Shown: piece by piece, positions 54,102 to 63,751 of the stretch
How the letters are laid out: each line of letters begins with the position of its first letter
Position numbering within the stretch: the first letter of the stretch is position 1
Source: Microvirga arvi
GTDB taxonomy: Bacteria; Pseudomonadota; Alphaproteobacteria; Rhizobiales; Beijerinckiaceae
NCBI RefSeq assembly: GCF_016892765.1
Contig: NZ_JAFEMD010000011.1
Coordinates: forward strand, 62,001 to 126,000
Direction of reading: 5' to 3'
Length of the DNA stretch: 64,000 nucleotides
The notes under the pieces: model-generated
What the model saw: only the letters and a program-made list of their open reading frames with translations
Databases searched by the model: none
Told to the model about the DNA's origin: nothing
Program-made: the position numbers and the translations under genes

Positions 54102-56114
54102 TTACGCTATCGTCCGCTCGATCACGTGATGGCCGTCGAGGGTCACATGCCCTTCCGGCCCCGATACGGCCTTTGCCGCACGTTTCAGATCCGGGGTCAC
54201 GGCCTCGGCCGCAAGCGCCTTCAGGGCCTCCTCGAGGGTCATGGTCTTCTGCTCGGGGCTGCCGAGGCGGCGGATGGAGACTGTTCGTTCGGCTGCCTCC
54301 TTGCGGCCCACCACCAGAAGCACCGGCACCTTCACCAGCGAGTGCTCGCGGACCTTGTAGTTGATCTTCTCGTTGCGCAGATCCGCCTCGACGCGCAGAC
54401 CGGCGGCCTCGGCGGCACGCACCACTTCCATGGCATATTCATCGCCCTCGGAGGTGATGGTGGCCACCACCGCCTGCACCGGCGCGAGCCAGAGCGGGAA
54501 GTGGCCGGCGAAGTGCTCGATCAGGATGCCGGTGAACCGCTCCATCGAGCCGCAGATCGCGCGGTGCACCATGACGGGCGTCTTCTTCTGGCCGTCATGG
54601 TCGACGTAGAACGCGCCGAACCGCTCCGGCAGGTTGAAGTCCACCTGCGTGGTGCCGCACTGCCAGTCGCGGCCGATGGCATCGCGCAGCACATACTCGA
54701 ACTTCGGCCCGTAGAACGCGCCCTCGCCCGGGTTGATCGCGGTCTTGATCCGCCCGCCCGACTGCTCCTCGATCTGCTTCAGGACGCGGGTCATCACGTC
54801 CTCCGCGTGGTCCCACATCTCGTCCGTGCCGACACGCTTCTCGGGCCGTGTCGAGAGTTTCACGACAATCTCCTCGAAGCCGAAATCGGCGTAAGTGGAG
54901 AGGATGAGGTCGTTGATCTTCAGGCACTCGGCAGCCAACTGTTCCTCGGTGCAGAAGATATGCGCATCGTCCTGCGTGAAGCCGCGCACGCGCATCAACC
55001 CGTGCAGTGCGCCCGACGGTTCGTAACGGTGCACGTTGCCGAACTCTGCGAGGCGCAGCGGCAGGTCGCGGTAAGACTTCAGGCCGTGCTTGAAGATCTG
55101 CACATGGCCTGGGCAGTTCATCGGCTTGATCGCAAAGACGCGATCGTCCTCGGTCTGGGTCGCGAACATGTTCTCGCGGTACCAGCCCCAGTGACCGGAC
55201 GTCTCCCACAGAGCCTTGTCGAGGATCTGCGGTGCGTTGACCTCTTGGTATGTGCCCTTCAAGCGCCGGCGCATGTACGAGATCAATTCCTGGAACACCG
55301 TCCAGCCCTTCGGGTGCCAGAAGACGACGCCCGGTCCCTCCTCCTGGAAGTGAAACAGGTCCATCTCGCGGCCCAGGCGACGGTGGTCCCGCTTCTCGGC
55401 TTCCTCAAGCTGGCGGATATAGGTGTCGAGTTCCTCTTGGCTCGCCCAGGCGGTCGCGTAGATGCGGGTCAGCATCGCGTTGTTCGAGTCGCCGCGCCAA
55501 TAGGCGCCCGCCACCTTCATGAGCTTGAAGGCATTGCCGATCTTGCCCGTGGAGGTCATGTGCGGGCCGCGACACAGGTCGAACCAGTCGCCCTGGGAGT
55601 AGATCTTGAGATCCTGACCTTCCGGAATCGCATCGACGAGTTCGACCTTGTAGGCCTCACCTTTTGCGGCAAAAACCTGCTTGGCCTTGTCGCGGCTCCA
55701 CACTTCCTTCGTGAAAGGCTTATCGCGCGCGATGATCTCGCGCATCTTCGCTTCTATCGTCGGGAAATCCTCAGGGGTGAAGGGCTCGTTGCGGGCGAAG
55801 TCGTAATAGAAGCCGTTCTCGATCACGGGTCCGATGGTGACCTGCGTACCCGGAAAAAGCTCCTGCACGGCTTCCGCGAGCACGTGGGCGCAATCATGCC
55901 GGATCAGTTCCAGAGCGCGCGGGTCCTCGCGGTTGAGGAATTCGATCTTGGCATCCTTGGTGATCGGATCGGCGAGATCAGTGACCGTGTCGTCGAGCGC
56001 CATGGCGATTGTGCGCTTGGCCAGCGACTTGGCGATGCCTTCCACGATCTCGCGGCCGGTGATGCCGGATTCGTACTGGCGCTGCGCGCCATCGGGAAAT
56101 GTCAGGGTGATCAT
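54102..56114 (-). CDS. thrS: Threonyl-tRNA synthetase
   Basis: Class II aminoacyl-tRNA synthetase charging tRNA-Thr. The 670 residues have an N-terminal TGS domain (1-60, [17 protein letters not shown]), the editing domain with [16 protein letters not shown], the catalytic domain with [20 protein letters not shown] (zinc-site Cys) and [20 protein letters not shown], then the anticodon-binding domain. A C-terminal tail of about 25 residues follows the usual end. It is cotranscribed with nothing obvious; a terminator follows. Confidence 0.98.
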   Translation of the reverse strand: MITLTFPDGAQRQYESGITGREIVEGIAKSLAKRTIAMALDDTVTDLADPITKDAKIEFLNREDPRALELIRHDCAHVLAEAVQELFPGTQVTIGPVIENGFYYDFARNEPFTPEDFPTIEAKMREIIARDKPFTKEVWSRDKAKQVFAAKGEAYKVELVDAIPEGQDLKIYSQGDWFDLCRGPHMTSTGKIGNAFKLMKVAGAYWRGDSNNAMLTRIYATAWASQEELDTYIRQLEEAEKRDHRRLGREMDLFHFQEEGPGVVFWHPKGWTVFQELISYMRRRLKGTYQEVNAPQILDKALWETSGHWGWYRENMFATQTEDDRVFAIKPMNCPGHVQIFKHGLKSYRDLPLRLAEFGNVHRYEPSGALHGLMRVRGFTQDDAHIFCTEEQLAAECLKINDLILSTYADFGFEEIVVKLSTRPEKRVGTDEMWDHAEDVMTRVLKQIEEQSGGRIKTAINPGEGAFYGPKFEYVLRDAIGRDWQCGTTQVDFNLPERFGAFYVDHDGQKKTPVMVHRAICGSMERFTGILIEHFAGHFPLWLAPVQAVVATITSEGDEYAMEVVRAAEAAGLRVEADLRNEKINYKVREHSLVKVPVLLVVGRKEAAERTVSIRRLGSPEQKTMTLEEALKALAAEAVTPDLKRAAKAVSGPEGHVTLDGHHVIERTIA

Positions 56115-56191
56115 GTCAAATCTTCTCCTGGCTCACTCCTGCCAACGGAGCAGGTAAGCGGGGCCGACGGTTTGCTGGATGAATGGCGAAA

Positions 56192-56521
56192 TCAGCCGCC
56201 GTCAGGTTCGGCTGCCTCGCAGATGATCGGGGGAGCGTTGACGCCCCGCCAGCGACCATAGTCCCACGGCTTATACCAGGCCGCGCCCTCGGGCAACGTT
56301 TCAGGGACGATATCGAGCCCGCAGGTCCCGAACGGCCCGCAGCGGCAGATCCGAGCCAATCCCATCCAGCCCCCCGGCCAGAAGCCGTGCCGCTGGATCG
56401 CCTCGTCCATGTATTCGGAGCAGGAAGGCAGATGGCGGCACTGGCGGCCGATGAGGCCGGACAGGCTCAGCTGGTAGCCTCGAATGGCCCAATGGGCGGC
56501 CTTCTGAACGGGGCTCGGCAT
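56192..56521 (-). CDS. yidD: Membrane protein insertion efficiency factor YidD
   Basis: Small basic, membrane-associated protein that helps YidC insert inner-membrane proteins. The 109 residues show the family core YQLSLSGLIGRQCRHLPSCS and SEYMDEAIQRHGFWPGGWMG, with the conserved cysteines (RQCRHLPSC and CRCGPFGTCG). The C-terminal 30 residues extend past the E. coli protein. It directly follows the Fe-S scaffold gene on the same strand. Confidence 0.93.
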   Translation of the reverse strand: MPSPVQKAAHWAIRGYQLSLSGLIGRQCRHLPSCSEYMDEAIQRHGFWPGGWMGLARICRCGPFGTCGLDIVPETLPEGAAWYKPWDYGRWRGVNAPPIICEAAEPDGG

Positions 56522-56968
56522 TTATCCCGAGCTCGCGGCGCGGCGCGCCTCGATCTGATCGATGGCCTCCACGACGGCGTCGAAAGTGAGCAGAATGGAG
56601 GCATGACGGGCCTTGTAATCCCGCAGGGGTTCCAGAACCTTCAGGTCCTGCCACTTGCCTTCGGGCGCAACGCCGTCAGCCTTGAGCAGGCGCGTTGCCG
56701 TCTCACGAACGTCACGCAACTCCTCGACCGTCGCGCCGACCACATGACGCCCCATGATCGAGGAGGAAGCCTGGCCCAGGGCACAAGCCTTAACATCGTG
56801 GGCGAAGGCCGTTACCACCTCCCCGTCAAGCTTTACGTCGACAGTTACCATAGAGCCGCAAAGCTTGGAGCGGGCGGTCGCGGATCCGTCGGCGTCGGGC
56901 AGGCGTCCCAGATGCGGAATATCGGCGGCAAGCTCGAGAATGCGACGGCTGTAGATGTCGTTCAACAT
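56522..56968 (-). CDS. Iron-sulfur cluster scaffold protein, NifU/IscU N-terminal type
   Basis: The 148 residues start MLNDIYSRRILELAADIPHL, with sequence upstream of 56968 clearly outside the protein. The conserved cysteines of IscU-type scaffolds appear as KLCGSMVTVDV and KACALGQASSSIMGRHVVGA, with a further acidic region near the C-terminus. The expected job is assembling or transferring Fe-S clusters. It lies immediately upstream of yidD and divergent from folE; this pairing recurs in alphaproteobacteria, which suggests a conserved, still unexplained link. Confidence 0.88.
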   Translation of the reverse strand: MLNDIYSRRILELAADIPHLGRLPDADGSATARSKLCGSMVTVDVKLDGEVVTAFAHDVKACALGQASSSIMGRHVVGATVEELRDVRETATRLLKADGVAPEGKWQDLKVLEPLRDYKARHASILLTFDAVVEAIDQIEARRAASSG

Positions 56969-57144
56969 AACGGATGTGACATTACGGTTGGGAATATACC
57001 CTTTAACTCTATATAAGTATCTAATACACAACGTGGTACCGCGAAAACCCGCACAGGGGTTCAAATGCCCGTGCGCGGGACAGCATAGCGATTCCGGAAG
57101 CTGCCAAGCTTCTATAAATGAAGAGTTGAGAAGGGGCTTTCGGA

Positions 57145-57780
57145 GTGAGTGACGTCATCAAGTCCTTGTCTGCACGATTGAATCCAGCGGCCGACAAGCC
57201 TGTTGCGTCCCCGACTCGAGAAGAGGCCGAGGCGGCGGTTCGAACCCTGCTCCGTTGGGCAGGCGATGACCCGAACCGCGAAGGCCTCCAGGATACCCCC
57301 AAGCGCGTGGCCAAGGCCTTCCGGGAATTCTATTCGGGTTATGCCGAAGATCCATCCGAGATTCTCGATAAGATCTTCAGCGAGGTCGAAGGCTACGACG
57401 ACATCGTGCTCGTGCGCGACATTCCCTTCTACTCCCATTGCGAGCACCACATGGTGCCGTTCTACGGCGTGGCGCACGTGGCTTATTATCCGACCAAGGG
57501 CGTGGTCGGCCTCTCCAAGCTCGCCCGCCTCGTGGACGCCTATGCACGGCGCCTTCAGACGCAGGAATCCATGACGTCACAGATCGCAACGGCCATGGTC
57601 AAGGCGATCGAGCCGCGCGGCGTGGCGGTCATGATCGAGGCCGAGCACATGTGCATGTCCATGCGCGGCATCCAGAAGGCCGGTGCCATGACATTGACGA
57701 CCCAGTTCACGGGTGTCTTCAAGAAAGATCCGGCCGAGCAGGTGCGCTTCCTCACCCTGGTACGCAACGGCAGGGGCTGA
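57145..57780 (+). CDS. folE: GTP cyclohydrolase I (GTG start)
   Basis: First enzyme of tetrahydrofolate and related pteridine synthesis, making dihydroneopterin triphosphate from GTP. The GTG at 57145 gives 211 residues; no ATG fits better. Zinc ligands appear in [18 protein letters not shown] and [20 protein letters not shown], and catalytic residues in [20 protein letters not shown]. It is 8 nt upstream of hisI, a pairing that is common in alphaproteobacteria although the pathways differ. Confidence 0.97.
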   Translation: MSDVIKSLSARLNPAADKPVASPTREEAEAAVRTLLRWAGDDPNREGLQDTPKRVAKAFREFYSGYAEDPSEILDKIFSEVEGYDDIVLVRDIPFYSHCEHHMVPFYGVAHVAYYPTKGVVGLSKLARLVDAYARRLQTQESMTSQIATAMVKAIEPRGVAVMIEAEHMCMSMRGIQKAGAMTLTTQFTGVFKKDPAEQVRFLTLVRNGRG

Positions 57781-57788
57781 ATCCCTTC

Positions 57789-58202
57789 ATGAGCACGTCA
57801 TCTCATTCGTTTCCGGCCCCGGGCTCGAAAGCCGAGCTCGAGGAAGGGGCTTTTCTGTCCCCCCGGTTCGGGGCGGACGGACTGATCACCTGCATCACGA
57901 CGGATGCGGCAACGGGCGAGATCCTCATGGTCGCGCACATGAACGCGCAGGCCCTGGCGAGAACCCTGGAGACCGGCGAGGCTTGGTACTGGTCCCGCTC
58001 CCGAGGAGAACTCTGGCACAAGGGCGCGACCAGCGGGCAGATTCAGACGGTCCTGGAAATGCGCGTCGATTGCGATCAGGATGCCGTGCTCCTCAAGGTC
58101 AAGGTCGCCGGCGACGGCGGCTGCTGCCACACGGGCCGCCGTTCCTGCTTCTATCGGAAGGTCGAGACCTCCGGCGGCGAGCCCCGCCTCGTCATCGATT
58201 GA
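57789..58202 (+). CDS. hisI: Phosphoribosyl-AMP cyclohydrolase
   Basis: Third step of histidine biosynthesis, opening the purine ring of phosphoribosyl-AMP. The 137-residue protein starts [20 protein letters not shown] and carries [20 protein letters not shown] and the metal motif [21 protein letters not shown] with SCFYRK. It is a stand-alone domain, not fused to HisE. The start is 8 nt after the folE stop, so the two are co-translated. Confidence 0.97.
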   Translation: MSTSSHSFPAPGSKAELEEGAFLSPRFGADGLITCITTDAATGEILMVAHMNAQALARTLETGEAWYWSRSRGELWHKGATSGQIQTVLEMRVDCDQDAVLLKVKVAGDGGCCHTGRRSCFYRKVETSGGEPRLVID

Positions 58203-58386
58203 TTGTGGCGCATCGTTGCTGCTGATCTCCTGTTCGGCCCGATGCATCGCTCTAATGGGCATCAGATAAATCCCTAGAATGAAATTCACTTTTGGGTCCG
58301 ATGCTCCGGCAGCCCTGCCGAAATGCTGGGCTGCCGTCCTCTATGAAACGAGTGCACATTGCGGGCGTCCGCGTTAGGAACGCCCG

Positions 58387-59541
58387 ATGACACGACGTGA
58401 CCTTCTCCTCGCGCGGGTGGCGGCAAGCGCCATCTTCTTCGGCAATGGCTTCGGCATCGGAACCTGGGCAGCGCAACTGCCTCGGTTCAAGGAGTCGCTG
58501 GGACTCTCCGACGGGCAGCTCAGCCTCGGCCTTCTGGCGTTCTCCCTCGGCGCCGTGGCGCTCATGCCGGTGATCGGCTGGGCGGTCGCCTTCGTGGGAA
58601 GCCGGACGATGTCCCTGATCGCGGCCTTTTCCTTCGCCGCCGCGCTGCTCCTGCCCGGCCTTGCCCCGAGCCTGCCTCTTTTCATCGCCGCCGCCCTCGT
58701 GGCCGGAGCCTGCAACGGCACCATGGACATCGCCATGAACACCAATGCCACGGTGGTGGAGAAAGCCTGGGGCTCGGCGATCATGTCATCCTTCCATGCC
58801 TTCTTCAGCCTTGGCGGGCTGGCGGGAGCGTCGGCGTCCGGCCTTCTCATCAGCCTCGATGTCGGGATCGTCTCGACGCTTTTGGTCTCCTGTTTCGGGA
58901 TGGGGCTGCTCTTCCTCGTGACAGGCTTCTGGACCATGGGCGAGACGGTAAGGGCAACGGAAGGGCACGGCTTCGCTTGGCCCAGGGGGCCTGCCATCGT
59001 CCTCGCAATGCTCGCCATGTTCTGCTTCATCGTCGAGGGCGCCGTCGTCGACTGGTCGGCGATCTATCTCCAGACCGTGGCCGGCGCGAGCCTGGAGGCT
59101 GCCGTATCGGGCTTCGCCGCGTTCTCGCTCACCATGACCGCCTGTCGTTTCATGGGCGATTTTGCCGTGCGCCACCTCGGCCGTGTCCGCACCCTGCAGC
59201 TTGGCGGAATGCTCTCGGCCTTCGGCCTTGCCCTAGCGATGGTCCTGCCGTCTCCCCTGCCCGCCTCCATCGGTTTTGCCCTTGTGGGCATCGGCTTGGC
59301 TAATACGGTGCCTGTTCTGTTCAGCACGGCGGGGCAGATGAAGGGTATTCCACCGAGCATGGGTGTCGCCATGGTGGCGACTCTGGGCTATGGCGGATTT
59401 CTGCTCGGGCCGCCTCTGATCGGCTTCGGCGGGGAAATCTTCAGCCTGCGCGCGATGCTGGGCCTGCTGATCGTCTTTGCCTTCGTCATCATCATAATGT
59501 CGCATCGGGCACTTCAGCGCTCCACTGTTCAGTTTTCTTGA
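58387..59541 (+). CDS. MFS permease
   Basis: Major-facilitator transporter of 384 residues with about 12 transmembrane segments. The start MTRRDLLLARVAASAIFFGN and the GTWAAQLPRFKESLGLSDGQ and GACNGTMDIAMNTNATVVEK motifs are typical of the YbjJ-like group. The substrate is unknown. The patatin gene begins about 140 nt after its stop on the same strand. Confidence 0.85.
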   Translation: MTRRDLLLARVAASAIFFGNGFGIGTWAAQLPRFKESLGLSDGQLSLGLLAFSLGAVALMPVIGWAVAFVGSRTMSLIAAFSFAAALLLPGLAPSLPLFIAAALVAGACNGTMDIAMNTNATVVEKAWGSAIMSSFHAFFSLGGLAGASASGLLISLDVGIVSTLLVSCFGMGLLFLVTGFWTMGETVRATEGHGFAWPRGPAIVLAMLAMFCFIVEGAVVDWSAIYLQTVAGASLEAAVSGFAAFSLTMTACRFMGDFAVRHLGRVRTLQLGGMLSAFGLALAMVLPSPLPASIGFALVGIGLANTVPVLFSTAGQMKGIPPSMGVAMVATLGYGGFLLGPPLIGFGGEIFSLRAMLGLLIVFAFVIIIMSHRALQRSTVQFS

Positions 59542-59684
59542 ACCAGTCCTAATTGAAACTTGAGGGCAGCGTTCATGCGGGTTTCATGAGAGACCGGCAT
59601 GAATGGGACAGCATGCCTGGGAGTCGATCAATGTTGTGGGACGGGATTGCCCGGCGCAGCGCCGGTTCAGGGGGTGGGGGCGGA

Positions 59685-60641
59685 GTGACGGAGACCAAGG
59701 CGCCTGTCGAACGCGATCCTCGGACTAGGGCCCGGATCGGGCTAGCTCTGGGCGGAGGCGCGGCGCGGGGCTGGTCGCATATCGGCGTCCTCCGGGTTCT
59801 CGAGGAAGCCGGCATCATTCCAGATGTCATCGCAGGCTGCTCGATCGGCGCCGTCGTCGGAGGCTGTTATGCAGCCGGCAAGCTCGACGGACTGGAGGCC
59901 TTTGCCCTCTCCCTGACCAAGCGGCGCGTCATGGGCCTCCTCGATTTCCATTTCAGCGGAGCGGGCCTCATCGCAGGCGGGCGCCTGCAGCGTCTGCTCG
60001 ACCAGGATCTGACAGACCGCAGGGTCGAGACGCTTCCGGTCAGGTTCTGCACCATCGCGACCGAACTCGTGAGTGGTCACGAGATCTGGTTGACGCGTGG
60101 CCCCCTCGTTCAAGCCATGCGGGCGTCCTACGCCCTTCCGGGCGTCTTCGATCCGGTCCTGATCGGCGGGCGCTGGCTCATGGACGGCGCCCTGGTCAAC
60201 CCGATCCCGATCACGGCCGCCCGTGCGCTGGGGGCGGACATCGTCATCTGCGTCAACCTCAACGGCGAGGTGCGCGTGCGCGGCACCGTCATCCAGTCCT
60301 ACGATGCCGGAACGAGCGACGAGAAGGAGATCGAGGAGGTGATCGAGGAGGCCCCGCGGCGCTGGGGCATCTTTCCGGGTCACCGGGGCGAGAAACAGCA
60401 CAAGCCGAATGCGCCGGGAATGGCGACCGTGATGGTCGATGCCTTCAACATCACCCAGGACCGCATTGCCCGCTCTCGGCTCGCAGGCGATCCGCCGGAC
60501 ATCATGGTCGCGCCGAAGCTCGCCAAGATGGGGCTGTTCGAGTTCCACCGGGCCGAGGAATGCATAGCCCTGGGCCGGCAGGCCACGGAGCGCGCCCTGC
60601 CGGATATCCTCGAGTTGCTGCAGGAATCGCAGCCGCGGTGA
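59685..60641 (+). CDS. Patatin-like phospholipase
   Basis: Serine acyl-hydrolase of the patatin/RssA type. The start is the GTG at 59685, preceded by a GGGGG run; an upstream ATG would add poorly conserved sequence. The 318 residues show the oxyanion motif GLALGGGAARGWSHIGVLR, the nucleophile elbow AGCSIGAVVGGCYAAG (GXSXG) and the catalytic Asp in GGRWLMDGALVNPIPITAA. Phospholipase or acyl-ester activity is expected; partners are not clear. Confidence 0.87.
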   Translation: MTETKAPVERDPRTRARIGLALGGGAARGWSHIGVLRVLEEAGIIPDVIAGCSIGAVVGGCYAAGKLDGLEAFALSLTKRRVMGLLDFHFSGAGLIAGGRLQRLLDQDLTDRRVETLPVRFCTIATELVSGHEIWLTRGPLVQAMRASYALPGVFDPVLIGGRWLMDGALVNPIPITAARALGADIVICVNLNGEVRVRGTVIQSYDAGTSDEKEIEEVIEEAPRRWGIFPGHRGEKQHKPNAPGMATVMVDAFNITQDRIARSRLAGDPPDIMVAPKLAKMGLFEFHRAEECIALGRQATERALPDILELLQESQPR

Positions 60642-60735
60642 TCGAGAGCATCGTTCTTCGCGTAAAACCGGGGCCACTTTTCACTGACGCGGCCCTTCGG
60701 GTCACTGGCGTGGCCCTCTGGGTCCGCACGATGCG

Positions 60736-61167
60736 CTAGGCCGTGGCGATATACTCCTTGATTGCCTCGGCCTCGGCCTCGACCTCCTCGAGACGCTCCT
60801 TCACCACGTCTCCAATGGAGACGATGCCGACGAGGCGCCCGCCTTCGACGACCGGAACATGCCGGAATTTCTGCTGGGTCATCATCTCCATCACGTCGGG
60901 GATGGAGGTCTCCCCCGTGCACGTCAGCACCTTCTCTGTCATGAATCGGGAGACGGGCTCCTCCAAGGCCTTGGCGCCCAAGTTGGCGACCGCCCGCACG
61001 ATGTCGCGTTCCGAGATGATGCCCACGACGGGCCTATGACCATCCACGATGAGAAGGGCACCTATCCTGCGCTCGGCGAGAACCTTGGCCGCCTCACTCA
61101 ATGAGCGGTCCGGATCGATGGTCGTGACGTCACGACCTTTGAGCGAAAGAATGCGATTGACGATCAT
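60736..61167 (-). CDS. CBS-domain protein
   Basis: A 143-residue stand-alone Bateman module with two CBS domains: about 8-60 (DVTTIDPDRSLSEAAKVLAE) and 75-130 (VLTCTGETSIPDVMEMMTQ). It begins MIVNRILSLKGRDVTTIDPD, as in the HrpH/YrpB-like CBS proteins abundant in Hyphomicrobiales. Binding of adenosyl nucleotides is expected; the target protein is unknown. The gene converges with the patatin gene and is divergent from the rhomboid gene's neighbourhood. Confidence 0.85.
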   Translation of the reverse strand: MIVNRILSLKGRDVTTIDPDRSLSEAAKVLAERRIGALLIVDGHRPVVGIISERDIVRAVANLGAKALEEPVSRFMTEKVLTCTGETSIPDVMEMMTQQKFRHVPVVEGGRLVGIVSIGDVVKERLEEVEAEAEAIKEYIATA

Positions 61168-61300
61168 TGATTCCCTCCCATTGCGCGAACGGAAGGACCG
61201 TCAGCCCTCGCATCCGCTGGCTGAGTCGGGTTTCTGCCCCATGACTTTGGGCGATAACCCTACGTCAGTGAGGGAATGATCCGCGCAAACGGTGTCGGTT

Positions 61301-62143
61301 TCAAGCCGAGATGCGCTTGGACCGGGCTGGGAGCGGGTCAATCAGGGGGAAAAGGGCCAAGCCTGTGAGGAAGCCGCCCAAGTGCGCCTCCCAGGCGATG
61401 CTGGCATCGGTGATCCCCAGGGGCTGGACGAAGGCGAACACGTAGTTCGCGGCAAACCATATCCCGAGGAAGATCAGGACCTGCCGGTTGCGGACCATAT
61501 GTCCAAGGGTTTCGCGGGGCCGCTCATGCGGCTGCGTCAGGCGCCCCTCCCAATGCCACGAAGCTGGCGCGAACATGAACCAGGATGCTCCTGCCATGAG
61601 TCCGGAAACGGCTCCGGACGCCCCGATCATCGGCAGCACCTGCAAGGGATTCATCACCGCGTAGAGAATCGCTCCGCCGATGGCGGCACCGGCGGACAGG
61701 ACAAGGAACCGTCCCGCGCCGCAACGGCGGGCGATGGGTGTTCCGAAAGCCGCAAGCCAAACGCTGTTGATCAGCACATGCGCCCAGGAGCCATGCAGGA
61801 AGGCGTAGGACAACGCCGTCCAGGGCCTGCCCTCCTCGCCCTCGAGGACGTACTGCGCCAAGGCCGTCATCGGCGCGACCGTGTCCTCCGGAACGCCTTC
61901 GCGGAGCGACTTCATGACCTCCTCGACCTGGATGCCCCCGAAGGCAACGGACCAGCGGACCGGAATGACCGACCAGTCGATAATCAAGGCGAAATCCGAT
62001 TCGTCGGACAACAGCAGCCGGACGGCGTGAATGCCGACCAGCGTCAGCAGGCTGAGGGTGATCACGGTCGGCAGGTTGAAGATAGGCTCACGGACGCGGG
62101 GCGGCTGGGGAGACATGTAAGACTTTTGTGTAAGGCGGCTCAT
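61301..62143 (-). CDS. Rhomboid-family intramembrane serine protease
   Basis: Six-transmembrane intramembrane protease of 280 residues. Catalytic residues are visible: the HGSWAHVLINSVWLAAFG helix with its conserved His and Asn, the serine in GASGAVSGLMAGASWFMF, and the histidine in AWEAHLGGFLTGLALFP. No ribosome-binding site is obvious for either candidate start (62143 or the ATG nine codons later). The C-terminus ends with a short basic tail. Substrates are unknown. Confidence 0.88.
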   Translation of the reverse strand: MSRLTQKSYMSPQPPRVREPIFNLPTVITLSLLTLVGIHAVRLLLSDESDFALIIDWSVIPVRWSVAFGGIQVEEVMKSLREGVPEDTVAPMTALAQYVLEGEEGRPWTALSYAFLHGSWAHVLINSVWLAAFGTPIARRCGAGRFLVLSAGAAIGGAILYAVMNPLQVLPMIGASGAVSGLMAGASWFMFAPASWHWEGRLTQPHERPRETLGHMVRNRQVLIFLGIWFAANYVFAFVQPLGITDASIAWEAHLGGFLTGLALFPLIDPLPARSKRISA

Positions 62144-62379
62144 AAGAATTTTCGGACCGCGGAGATTGAGAGCGTTTGCGACCTAACCCCTATTTGGCGG
62201 CTGCGTCGAGAAAAACCAACAACTTAGCAATGGCCAAGCTTACCTCAGCGGAAGCTCGCCCTTGTCTGTTTTTGCCGGTAGAATTTTTTTGTTAACCATA
62301 ATGGAACCGGCCTGAGCGCGACGCGTTAACTCACCTTTTACTTTCCGCTTGAGCCCCAAATGTAACCATGTCAGTTTGG

Positions 62380-62396
62380 TTAAAAGAACGTTAACC
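62380..62396 (+). promoter_or_regulatory. CtrA-type box before the cysteine peptidase gene
   Basis: TTAA (62380-62383), seven bases, then TTAACC (62391-62396) is an exact match to the CtrA full site TTAA-N7-TTAAC. It lies 12 nt before the ATG at 62409. Two further GTTAAC sites lie in the same gap, at 62291 and 62325. CtrA is the cell-cycle master regulator of alphaproteobacteria; binding here is predicted, not shown. Confidence 0.6.
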
Positions 62397-62408
62397 GGCT
62401 GGTGGGGC

Positions 62409-63092
62409 ATGCGGCAGGATTATTTCAAGAACGGCCTTTTCTGTGGCGCAAATGAGAAGTTGGCCGGTCCCGGCACATTCATCAAAGCAGCCCTCCTTGG
62501 ATTGACTCTCCTGTTTTCAGGCGCCGCAGCACAGGCTCAGACCCTAGCGGCGCTGCCGGTTTCCAGTGCTCCGATCTCAAGCCTCGGCGTTGCCAAGCCC
62601 CTGCTCGGCTGGTCCCAGTTCTGCGAGAAGTTTCGTTCCGAGTGCGCCGTCGATGCGGCGGAGGCCAATGCGATCGACCTGACGCCCCAGGCGTGGAAGA
62701 CCATCGTCTCGGTCAATCAGCGCGTGAACTCGAGCATCAAGGCCGTGACGGACGCCGACCATTTTGGCGTCGTCGACACCTGGGGCTTCCCCGATGACGG
62801 ACGCGGCGATTGCGAGGATTTTCAGCTTCTCAAGCGCCGCCTGCTCGTGGAAGCCGGACTGCCCCGGCGCGCCATGCGCATGACGGTCGTGATCGACGAG
62901 CTGGGTGAAGGCCACGCGGTGCTGATGGTTCGCACCAACCGGGGCGACTTCGTCCTCGACAACAAGACCTCGTCGGTCCTCCCCTGGCACCGGACGGGCT
63001 ACGTCTACATCAAGCGCGAGAGCCAGGACACGATGGGATGGGTTTCGCTGGGCGGCATCGTCTCGTCGCCGACCACCACCGCGAACCGCTGA
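62409..63092 (+). CDS. Exported transglutaminase-like cysteine peptidase (LapG/C93 type)
   Basis: Bacterial transglutaminase-like cysteine peptidase of the C93/BTLCP family. The 227 residues start MRQDYFKNGLFCGANEKLAG, with a hydrophobic signal segment at about 22-42 and likely cleavage after AQAQ. The catalytic triad is visible: Cys in GRGDCEDFQLLKRR, His in LGEGHAVLMVRTN and Asp in FVLDNKTSSVLPW. LapG, the best-known relative, releases large adhesins from the cell surface. Here the function is unproven; a CtrA box lies directly upstream and no LapD partner is encoded in the window. Confidence 0.9.
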   Translation: MRQDYFKNGLFCGANEKLAGPGTFIKAALLGLTLLFSGAAAQAQTLAALPVSSAPISSLGVAKPLLGWSQFCEKFRSECAVDAAEANAIDLTPQAWKTIVSVNQRVNSSIKAVTDADHFGVVDTWGFPDDGRGDCEDFQLLKRRLLVEAGLPRRAMRMTVVIDELGEGHAVLMVRTNRGDFVLDNKTSSVLPWHRTGYVYIKRESQDTMGWVSLGGIVSSPTTTANR

Positions 63093-63098
63093 CCACAA

Positions 63099-63120
63099 AA
63101 CCGGCGTTCAGGCGCCGGTT
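63099..63120 (+). terminator. Hairpin after the cysteine peptidase gene
   Basis: AACCGGCG (63099-63106) pairs with CGCCGGTT (63113-63120) across a 6-nt loop, 6 nt after the stop at 63092. It is followed only by TCAC, so it may act bidirectionally with the converging carbonic-anhydrase-like gene. Confidence 0.6.
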
Positions 63121-63160
63121 TCACATTCCCACCGATCGATGCTGTAGGTCTTCAGGCGGG

Positions 63161-63691
63161 TCAGTCGATCCGCCTCAATTTTTGGGCAAACCGCTTCCAG
63201 TTTTCCACATAATGGACGGCAGACCAGCGAAGGCGCTCGGCCGCCTCCGCATCAAGCACCCGGATGGCTTTGGCCGGAGCACCGACGATGAGGGAATTGT
63301 CGGGGAACTCTTTGCCCTCGGTGACGAGCGCATTGGCTCCTACCAGGCAATTCGCGCCGATCCTTGCGTGGTTGAGGACGGTGGCGCCCATGCCGATCAG
63401 GGAATTCTCGCCGATGGTGCAGCCATGGAGGATGGCCTTGTGGCCGATGGTGCATCCTGCGCCGACGGTCAGGGGCGCACCCATATCCGTATGAAGCAGA
63501 GCGCCTTCCTGGATGTTCGTGGCCTCGCCGATATCGATCAGTTCGTTGTCGCCCCGCAGCACGGCCCCGAACCAGATGCCGACGTCCCGTCCCAGACGGA
63601 CCTTGCCGATCACATGGGCATCGGGAGCGATCCAGAAACGGTCAGGCTCGGGAAGGATCGGTGCGGTGTCGTCGAGGCTGTAGATCGGCAT
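63161..63691 (-). CDS. Gamma-carbonic-anhydrase-like hexapeptide-repeat protein
   Basis: Left-handed beta-helix protein of 176 residues built of hexapeptide repeats. Histidines that could bind zinc appear in GALLHTDMGAPLTVGAGC and IGHKAILHGCTIGENSLIGM. The family includes gamma-carbonic anhydrases, PaaY and CaiE/YrdA; activity cannot be assigned from sequence alone. It starts MPIYSLDDTAPILPEPDRFW, typical of the YrdA-like branch. The DUF3126 gene lies 60 nt upstream on the same strand. Confidence 0.85.
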   Translation of the reverse strand: MPIYSLDDTAPILPEPDRFWIAPDAHVIGKVRLGRDVGIWFGAVLRGDNELIDIGEATNIQEGALLHTDMGAPLTVGAGCTIGHKAILHGCTIGENSLIGMGATVLNHARIGANCLVGANALVTEGKEFPDNSLIVGAPAKAIRVLDAEAAERLRWSAVHYVENWKRFAQKLRRID

Positions 63692-63751
63692 CGAGGTTCC
63701 AGCAGAGAAAAAGCAGCAGAACCTTGGGAAAGGTCTGCTGCGAAAAGGCGC

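Noticed and set aside
62349-62408. An earlier start for the cysteine peptidase at 62349.
   Set aside because: It would include the CtrA box inside the coding sequence and adds no signal-peptide sequence.
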